From the NCBI GenBank assembly GCA_902615045.1, contig CACMNP010000001.1, positions 222,841 to 286,840 on the forward strand: a DNA stretch of 64,000 nucleotides, written 5' to 3'. The notes under the pieces are model-generated. The model worked only from the letters and a program-made list of their open reading frames with translations. It ran no database searches and was not told the origin of the DNA. Every line of letters starts with the position of its first letter. The first letter of the stretch is position 1. The DNA comes from an uncultured Pelagibacteraceae bacterium (GTDB lineage Bacteria > Pseudomonadota > Alphaproteobacteria > Pelagibacterales > Pelagibacteraceae). Positions 57,530 to 64,000 of this stretch are shown piece after piece. A program made the position numbers and the translations under genes.

Positions 57530-58570
57530 TCAAAATATTTTGGAAAAGTTTTTTCTGTCTCTATTTTTCCACTCTCCAGTATGATAGGCGTCACTTGCTA
57601 TTAATGGTAAAACACTGGTAGCTTCAGCAAATACCATTTGTTCTTTGGTAGTATCAACCTTACCCCATGAACTTGCTTCTTTTAATGTTGAACTACTGCA
57701 AGCTCCATCTCTTGAGTCAGCAACAGTAATTTGTATTGCATATTTGTGCATATCTACATTTTTTCCCAAAAGTTCAGCACAAATTACTGTGTCTTGTATA
57801 AAGTTTTTAGGAACTCCACCACCAATCATAAATAATCCCGACCCTTTAGATTTAATTTTAATCTCTGTTAATTCTCTAAATTCTCTAATTGAGTCTATTG
57901 TAATATGATTTTTTGGATTCCTCTCTTGATGCATGACTAATCCAAAACCTGCACTTGAGTCTGTAAATGCAGGACAGAATATAGGTACATCGTTATCAAA
58001 AGCTGTTTCAATTAAAGAACCTTTCTTTTTAGAATTAGTTTTTAGATATTTGCCAATCTCTTTAATAAATTCTCTCGATGTGTAAGACTTCGGCTCAAGT
58101 TTGTCTGCTATTTCTCCTATTGTTTTATCACAAACCTGGAGCTCCTCTTCATCGATGTAAGTATCATAAATCCTATCTATATAATTGTCTCTAAGTTCAT
58201 TATCATTTTGATATTGTGATCCTTGGTAATGTTTAAATCCAAGCGCTTCAAAAAAATCCATATCTATTATAGATGCTCCAGTTGCTACAATTGCATCTAC
58301 CATGTTGTATTTAACCATATCTCTATAAATATGCATACATCCAGCGGCAGAAGTAGACCCTGCAAGCGTTAAGAATATTGTGCAATCTTTATCTTTAAGC
58401 ATTTCATTATATATCTTAGATGCATTAGCAGTTTCTCTTGAAACAAAAGACATTTTTTCCATAGAAGATATAATTTTTCTAGAGTCAAATGATGTAATAT
58501 CAATATGCTCAACCTCTTTACTTAAAAAGTCTTTTTTTCTGTTATGATTAAGATTTTTTGTATCTGACAT
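57530..58570 (-). CDS. deoxyhypusine synthase-like protein
   Basis: TLAGSTSAAGCMHIYRDMVKYNMVDAIVATGA, IGGGVPKNFIQDTVI, EASSWGKV (DHS catalytic Lys context). Confidence 0.9.
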   Translation of the reverse strand: MSDTKNLNHNRKKDFLSKEVEHIDITSFDSRKIISSMEKMSFVSRETANASKIYNEMLKDKDCTIFLTLAGSTSAAGCMHIYRDMVKYNMVDAIVATGASIIDMDFFEALGFKHYQGSQYQNDNELRDNYIDRIYDTYIDEEELQVCDKTIGEIADKLEPKSYTSREFIKEIGKYLKTNSKKKGSLIETAFDNDVPIFCPAFTDSSAGFGLVMHQERNPKNHITIDSIREFRELTEIKIKSKGSGLFMIGGGVPKNFIQDTVICAELLGKNVDMHKYAIQITVADSRDGACSSSTLKEASSWGKVDTTKEQMVFAEATSVLPLIASDAYHTGEWKNRDRKNFSKIF

Positions 58571-59748
58571 TATGCAACAAGAAACTCTTTATTTGTTTCT
58601 TTGTCATACATCGTCATAATTGGATCATCACAAACTTCGTAAATACTATCAGAATAATATCCATTAAATTGAGTTCTAAATGTCAAACCGTATGCTCCCA
58701 ATTGACCTAGTTCAATGTAATCACCTTCTTTAATATTATTAGGTAGAATGAAAGGTCCCTTCATATAATCCATGCTATCACATGTTGGTCCATAAAAATC
58801 AAATGAAGTCAATTTTTTTGATATAATTCTTCCACTTGTAATTATTCTTGATGGATAAACTATATTAGGCACACCCGCATCAAATAAAGTTCCGTATGTT
58901 CCATCATTAATATATAGCTTTTGTTTTTTTCTTAAGTTTACTCTCACAATTGTCGAACCACTTTCTGCAACAATTGCTCGACCTGGCTCACATATAATTT
59001 CTGGTTTTTTTTCTAATTTTAATTTATTTAATGAATTTTTTATTTCCTCAAAATAAGAGTCTAATGATTGAGGAACTAAGTCAGGATAGATTGTTGGAAA
59101 TCCTCCACCTATATTTATAACATCTGGAACTATTTTTGTTTTTTTTATTATATATTTAATTTCGTTAATCCCTTTTGAATATGATATTGGATGCATACAT
59201 TGCGAACCCACATGAAAACTTAATCCTATTTTTTTTGCATACTGTTTTGTTAATCTATAAAGCCCTATTGCTTCAGAAGTTTGTGCGCCAAATTTTTTAG
59301 ATAAATCTATTTCTGCGTGTTCATTAGAAACTGCAACTCTTACAAATAACTCCAAATCCTTAGCTTGATTAGTACTATTAAGAATTTTTATTAATTCATC
59401 TTTTGTATCTATTGAAAAAGTCTTAATATTATATTTGAAATATGCCTCGTTTATACTTTCCTTGCTTTTTACAGTATGCATGTATGAGCATTTTGCTTCT
59501 GGGCTAACACTTCTAATTGCCTCAACTTCTTTAATTGAAGCGATATCAAAATCATTAATTCCGCTTTCCACAATAGTTTTTAATACTAATGGATGCGGGT
59601 TAGTTTTAACTGCATATAGGATTTTACCAGGAAATTTATTCTGAAAAAATTTAGAAGCTATGTTTATAGAATCTCTTCTAATACAATAAACAGGTTCTGT
59701 TGGTTTCAGTTGGTTTACTAACTTATCAACTGATTTAAATTTTTGCAT
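58570..59748 (-). CDS. PLP fold-III ornithine/lysine decarboxylase-like protein
   Basis: YAVKTNPHPLVLKTIVESGINDFDIAS, FHVGSQCMHP, INIGGGFPTIYP, ICEPGRAIVAESG, GPTCDSMDYM. Confidence 0.9.
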   Translation of the reverse strand: MQKFKSVDKLVNQLKPTEPVYCIRRDSINIASKFFQNKFPGKILYAVKTNPHPLVLKTIVESGINDFDIASIKEVEAIRSVSPEAKCSYMHTVKSKESINEAYFKYNIKTFSIDTKDELIKILNSTNQAKDLELFVRVAVSNEHAEIDLSKKFGAQTSEAIGLYRLTKQYAKKIGLSFHVGSQCMHPISYSKGINEIKYIIKKTKIVPDVINIGGGFPTIYPDLVPQSLDSYFEEIKNSLNKLKLEKKPEIICEPGRAIVAESGSTIVRVNLRKKQKLYINDGTYGTLFDAGVPNIVYPSRIITSGRIISKKLTSFDFYGPTCDSMDYMKGPFILPNNIKEGDYIELGQLGAYGLTFRTQFNGYYSDSIYEVCDDPIMTMYDKETNKEFLVA

Positions 59749-59893
59749 TTAAAGCTCCAAAAAAAATTTAACAAAAAAAACCGGCATAACTGCTATGCAA
59801 GTTTATATAAAACGAGCATTTATGCAGAAAATGAGCCAATGTAAAGTAAAAATGTACCCTTGAAATAATTTAGAATGTTTCCATATAAGGACA

Positions 59894-60457
59894 ATGCCAG
59901 AAGCAGAAGTATTAAAAAAAATAACAGAATTTGAGGATAAATCTCTACTTATAGTAGATGATGATAACCCTTTTAGAGAAAGACTGGCTCGAGCAATGGA
60001 GAAAAAGGGCTTCTCTGTTTCACAAGCAGAGGGTGTAAAAATTGGAATAGAGTCTGTGAAATCAAAAAAACCTGCTTTTGCAGTTGTTGACTTAAGGCTA
60101 AACGATGGAAACGGACTAGAAGTTGTAAAAGAAATCCAGAAAAATAACTCAGAGAGCAGAATAGTGATGCTTACTGGTTATGGAAATATACCAACTGCAG
60201 TAGCAGCCATTAAAGAAGGTGCAATAGACTATTTAGCTAAACCAGCAGATGCAGATGACGTTGAAAAAGCACTTTTAGCTGATCCAAATAAAAAAGCTGC
60301 TCCACCAGAAAATCCAATGTCCGCTGATAGAGTTAAATGGGAACATATTCACAGAGTTTTTGAATTATGTAACAGAAATGTATCTGAGACTGCAAGAAGA
60401 CTTAAAATGCATCGAAGAACACTTCAAAGAATTTTATCAAAAAGATCTCCAAGGTAA
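59894..60457 (+). CDS. regA: RegA/ActR/PrrA-family response regulator
   Basis: LLIVDDDNPFRERLARAMEKKGF, VVDLRLNDGNGLEVV, C-terminal Fis-type HTH FELCNRNVSETARRLKMHRRTLQRILSKRSPR. Confidence 0.93.
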   Translation: MPEAEVLKKITEFEDKSLLIVDDDNPFRERLARAMEKKGFSVSQAEGVKIGIESVKSKKPAFAVVDLRLNDGNGLEVVKEIQKNNSESRIVMLTGYGNIPTAVAAIKEGAIDYLAKPADADDVEKALLADPNKKAAPPENPMSADRVKWEHIHRVFELCNRNVSETARRLKMHRRTLQRILSKRSPR

Positions 60458-60459
60458 TT

Positions 60460-61011
60460 CTAAATATATTTTCTAAGTTTAATAATTTTATTAACTAAAG
60501 CTGTTAGTAATAATATCTTAAATAATTCAGCATAAAGAAATGGGTAAACACCAAATTCTAATATTGGTTTATCCCAACCGATTAAATTTCCAAGCCACGA
60601 AATACCCAAAATATATATTACTGATGTTGCGATTATAATTTTTAAAAAATTTAATATATGGTTTTTATCGTATGTAAATATGCCTGCTATCAGACATGCA
60701 AATATGAAACCTATTAAATATCCCATTGTGGGACCAACAAAATAAGCTAATCCTATTCCTTTCTCTGGTGAGTTAGAAAATACAGGTAACCCAATAATTC
60801 CTTCTATCAAATAAAAAACTACCGAAAGTACCCCGACTTTATATCCAAAGGAAATTCCTAAAAACAAAACTATAAATGTTTGCATAGTCATAGGAACTGG
60901 ATAAAAAGGTATTTTAATTTTTGCAGATATTGTCAATAAAATAGAACCTATTAGTGCAAATATTAAGATTTTAATTATTTTATTATTAGAAATTGAATTT
61001 ACTAATTCCAT
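60460..61011 (-). CDS. bioY: biotin ECF transporter S component BioY
   Basis: KIPFYPVPMTMQTFIVLFLG, GIGLAYFVGPTMGYLIGF. Confidence 0.92.
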   Translation of the reverse strand: MELVNSISNNKIIKILIFALIGSILLTISAKIKIPFYPVPMTMQTFIVLFLGISFGYKVGVLSVVFYLIEGIIGLPVFSNSPEKGIGLAYFVGPTMGYLIGFIFACLIAGIFTYDKNHILNFLKIIIATSVIYILGISWLGNLIGWDKPILEFGVYPFLYAELFKILLLTALVNKIIKLRKYI

Positions 61012-61057
61012 TAGCTTTAAATTACTATTTTAATAAAGTTTAATCCACTAATATTTA

Positions 61058-61086
61058 TTAACAGGATGTTTTATTCTTACTATAAT
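61058..61086 (+). promoter_or_regulatory. promoter of polA
   Basis: TTAACA (61058-61063), 17-nt spacer, TATAAT (61081-61086), upstream of ATG 61112. Confidence 0.65.
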
Positions 61087-61111
61087 ACGTCAATTTATTA
61101 TAAATTAAATT

Positions 61112-63877
61112 ATGGGTAAAATTAAAAAAACAGATCATTTCTACCTTGTTGATGGGTCCGGATACATATTTAGAGCCTATTATGCATTGCCACCATTAAC
61201 AAGAAAAAGTGACGGTTTGCCAGTAGGAGCAGTAAGTGGATTTTGTAACATGCTGTTTAAATTATTAGAGGACTCTAAATCTAGCGAAAATTTAGAAAAA
61301 CCAACTCATTTTGCAGTAATCTTTGACTCTGCAAGAAAGAATTTTCGAAACGAAATATATTCAGATTATAAAGGAAATAGGTCTGATGCTCCCGATGATC
61401 TAATTCCACAATTCGATTATATTAGAAAGTCAGTATTAGCATTCAATTTACCCTCTATAGAAATGTTAAATTACGAGGCTGATGATTTGATAGCCACCTA
61501 TGTAGAGCAAATATTAGACGAAGGTGCAAAGGTTACAATTGTATCATCTGACAAAGATTTAATGCAACTTTTCAAAAAAAAGGTTCGTATATACGATCCA
61601 ATGAAGAATAAATTTATATCTAATGACGATGTAATCAATAAATTTGGGGTTGGTCCGGATAAAGTAATTGATGTTCAATCACTAGCAGGGGATAGCACAG
61701 ATAATGTACCTGGCGTTCCAGGTATAGGTGTAAAAACAGCAGCAGAATTAATTAAGGAATATGGAAATTTAGAAAACCTTCTCAAAAACGCAAATAAAAT
61801 AAAACAGAATAAAAGAAGAGAAACACTTTTAGAAAATAAAGATAAGGCTCTGGTAAGTAAAAAACTGGTCACATTAAAAAATGATGTTCCGGTAAAAGAC
61901 AAATTAACTGACTTTGTTTTAAAAAAAGTAGACGTAGACAAGTTATACAATTTTTTGAGAGAAATGGAATTTAATAGGTTATTGAGTTCGGCAATTTCGA
62001 CGTATGGTCAATCCAAATTTAGTGATGAAATAGAAGTCAAAAAAGAAACTTCTAAAATATCAAAAGATAAATATGTTTTGATAAAAAATTTATCTGAAAT
62101 AAAAGATTGGATGCAAGAAGCCGAAGAAGCTGGTGAATTTTCTATTGATACTGAAACAGATTCTCTTGACCCACATCAGGCAAATTTAGTTGGTATCTCA
62201 ATTTCTAGCAAAATAGGTAAAGCTTGTTACATTCCAACAGGTCATATTGATAAAAATAATCTAAATGAAAAAGATGTTTTGAGAATTTTAAAACCATATT
62301 TAGAGGATAAAAGTTTAAAAAAAATTGGGCAAAATATTAAATTCGATTACATAATATTTCGTAAAAGGGATATAGATATTGAAAGCATGGAAGATACAAT
62401 GTTGATGTCATACGTTTTAGATGCTGGGAAAAATAGACATAATATGGATACCCTTTCAGATATTCATCTTGGTCACAAAACAATTAAATATAAAGATCTT
62501 GTTGGATCTGGAAAAAAAGAAATTAAATTCAGTCAAGTAGAGTTAAATATTGCAAAAGATTATGCGGCAGAAGATGCTGATATAACTTACCGTTTATATA
62601 AAATATTTTTGAAATCGCTTAAATCAGAAAAATTACTAAATATTTATGAAATTTTCGAAAAACCTTTAATTAAAATTTTAGCATCAATGGAAATCAATGG
62701 CATAAAATTGGATAATAATTTTCTTAAAAAATTATCTGTTAAGTTTGAAAAAAAACTTCAAGATTTAGAAAAACAAATTTTTAAAATTTCAAAAAAAAAA
62801 TTTAATATTGCATCGACTAAACAGTTGGGTGAAATAATGTATAATGACCTCAAAATTGCATCGCTAAAAAAGACTAAAAAAGGGAGTTTTGCAACTGGTG
62901 CAGCAGTTCTAGAGGATCTAGCTTACAAAGGAAATGAATTTCCTAAATTGGTTTTAGAATGGAGGCAATCTAGTAAATTGAAAAATACATATTCAGATTC
63001 TTTGCCAGAGCATTTAAATCCCAATACAAAAAGAGTACATACATCTTTTCTGTTAGCAGCAACTACAACAGGTAGACTTGCATCTAGTGATCCAAATTTA
63101 CAAAATATTCCTATTAAAACTGAGGAGGGCAAAGATATACGTAAAGCCTTCATATCAGAAAAAAATAAAAAACTTATATCAGCAGACTATAATCAGATCG
63201 AAATGAGAATTTTGGCTGATCTAGCTGATGTAAAAGAACTAAAAAAAGCTTTTAAAAATAATGAGGATATTCATTCATTAACTGCTAGCCAGGTTTTTGG
63301 TGCAGACATAAAAAAAATTGATGCTGATATGAGGAGAAAAGCGAAAGCCATTAATTTTGGAATAATTTATGGAATATCTCAATATGGTTTGGCCAAACAA
63401 ATTGGTGTATCAAACAATGAAGCCGAAGAATTTCTAAATTCATATTTTATTAAATTTCCAGAAATTAAAGAATACATGAATAGCACAATTAAATTCTGTA
63501 GAAAAAGTGGATATGTAAGAAATATTTTTGGTCGAAAAACTCATATTCCAGGAATCAATGACAAAAATTTTAATGTTAGAAATTTTCAAGAAAGAGCAGC
63601 TATAAATGCACCTATCCAAGGATCTGCATCAGAAATAATGCGGCTTGCTATGATTAGAATCAACGATGAGCTTGATACTAAAAAAACAAATGAATTTAAT
63701 ATGTTGCTTCAAATTCACGATGAATTGATTTTTGAGGTAATTGATAATGGTACTAAATCTGCTTCTAAAAAGATTAAAGATATTATGACAAGTGTGAAAG
63801 ATAGTGATTTGCATTCATTTTCAATACCATTATCGGTTGATGTAAACATAGGTGATAACTGGGGAGAGCTTCATTAA
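61112..63877 (+). CDS. polA: DNA polymerase I
   Basis: 5'-3' exonuclease domain (LVDGSGYIFRAYYALPPL), 3'-5' exo SIDTETDSLDP, polymerase motifs SADYNQIEMRILADL, RRKAKAINFGIIYG, LLQIHDELIFEV. Confidence 0.98.
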   Translation: MGKIKKTDHFYLVDGSGYIFRAYYALPPLTRKSDGLPVGAVSGFCNMLFKLLEDSKSSENLEKPTHFAVIFDSARKNFRNEIYSDYKGNRSDAPDDLIPQFDYIRKSVLAFNLPSIEMLNYEADDLIATYVEQILDEGAKVTIVSSDKDLMQLFKKKVRIYDPMKNKFISNDDVINKFGVGPDKVIDVQSLAGDSTDNVPGVPGIGVKTAAELIKEYGNLENLLKNANKIKQNKRRETLLENKDKALVSKKLVTLKNDVPVKDKLTDFVLKKVDVDKLYNFLREMEFNRLLSSAISTYGQSKFSDEIEVKKETSKISKDKYVLIKNLSEIKDWMQEAEEAGEFSIDTETDSLDPHQANLVGISISSKIGKACYIPTGHIDKNNLNEKDVLRILKPYLEDKSLKKIGQNIKFDYIIFRKRDIDIESMEDTMLMSYVLDAGKNRHNMDTLSDIHLGHKTIKYKDLVGSGKKEIKFSQVELNIAKDYAAEDADITYRLYKIFLKSLKSEKLLNIYEIFEKPLIKILASMEINGIKLDNNFLKKLSVKFEKKLQDLEKQIFKISKKKFNIASTKQLGEIMYNDLKIASLKKTKKGSFATGAAVLEDLAYKGNEFPKLVLEWRQSSKLKNTYSDSLPEHLNPNTKRVHTSFLLAATTTGRLASSDPNLQNIPIKTEEGKDIRKAFISEKNKKLISADYNQIEMRILADLADVKELKKAFKNNEDIHSLTASQVFGADIKKIDADMRRKAKAINFGIIYGISQYGLAKQIGVSNNEAEEFLNSYFIKFPEIKEYMNSTIKFCRKSGYVRNIFGRKTHIPGINDKNFNVRNFQERAAINAPIQGSASEIMRLAMIRINDELDTKKTNEFNMLLQIHDELIFEVIDNGTKSASKKIKDIMTSVKDSDLHSFSIPLSVDVNIGDNWGELH

Positions 63878-63928
63878 TAAACATTTAATTGCCCAATTTT
63901 AAACATTTTAGTATTTTTATAGTTAAAC

Positions 63929-64000
63929 ATGAAACAAACAATTGCCCTTGTTGATGATGATAGAAATATATTAACTAGTTTAAGTATTGCTCTAGAGAAA
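63929..64000 (+). CDS. response regulator N-terminus (ChvI-like), truncated by window end
   Basis: MKQTIALVDDDRNILTSLSIALEK receiver-domain start. Confidence 0.7.
   Translation, partial: MKQTIALVDDDRNILTSLSIALEK

Overview
The window is a very AT-rich, densely packed, ordinary-looking chromosomal segment. I read it as a Pelagibacterales (SAR11, Candidatus Pelagibacter-like) alphaproteobacterium, judging from codon and AT composition, a DMSP demethylase (dmdA) with dmdB/dmdC-like neighbours, class I LysRS, a RegA/ActR-type regulator and very short intergenic spaces. Main blocks: MFS/EamA transporters and a hydrolase (1-2.7 kb); ftsY-dapF divergent from ffh; a 22-gene same-strand run ffh-rpsP-trmD-rplS-leuCDB-dmdC/B/A-asd-sdhCDAB-mmsA-mdh-sucCDAB-lpd (4.6-29.8 kb); priA; atpHAGDC; a minus-strand block metX-metW-gloB-rplU-rpmA-obgE-proB-proA-nadD-rsfS-ctpA-rppH; hisC-tyrA; NlpC/P60-AmpG-TrkH; lysK-pyrD-rpmB-QPTR; a four-gene polyamine cluster (PLP decarboxylase, deoxyhypusine-synthase-like, aguB, aguA); a RegA-type regulator; bioY; polA; and the start of a ChvI-like regulator. 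Two structured RNAs stand out in GC-richer intergenic DNA. One is the ffh leader (about 4511-4617), which matches the candidate cis-regulatory element previously reported upstream of ffh in Pelagibacter. The other is a SAM-II riboswitch upstream of metX (about 46366-46420, minus strand), followed by U8 and a small uORF overlapping the metX start. I found no tRNA, rRNA, CRISPR, transposon or phage signal. I see no clear undescribed multi-gene system. The best leads are possible alternative folds of the ffh leader, the SAM-II/uORF arrangement, and the deoxyhypusine-synthase-like polyamine cluster.
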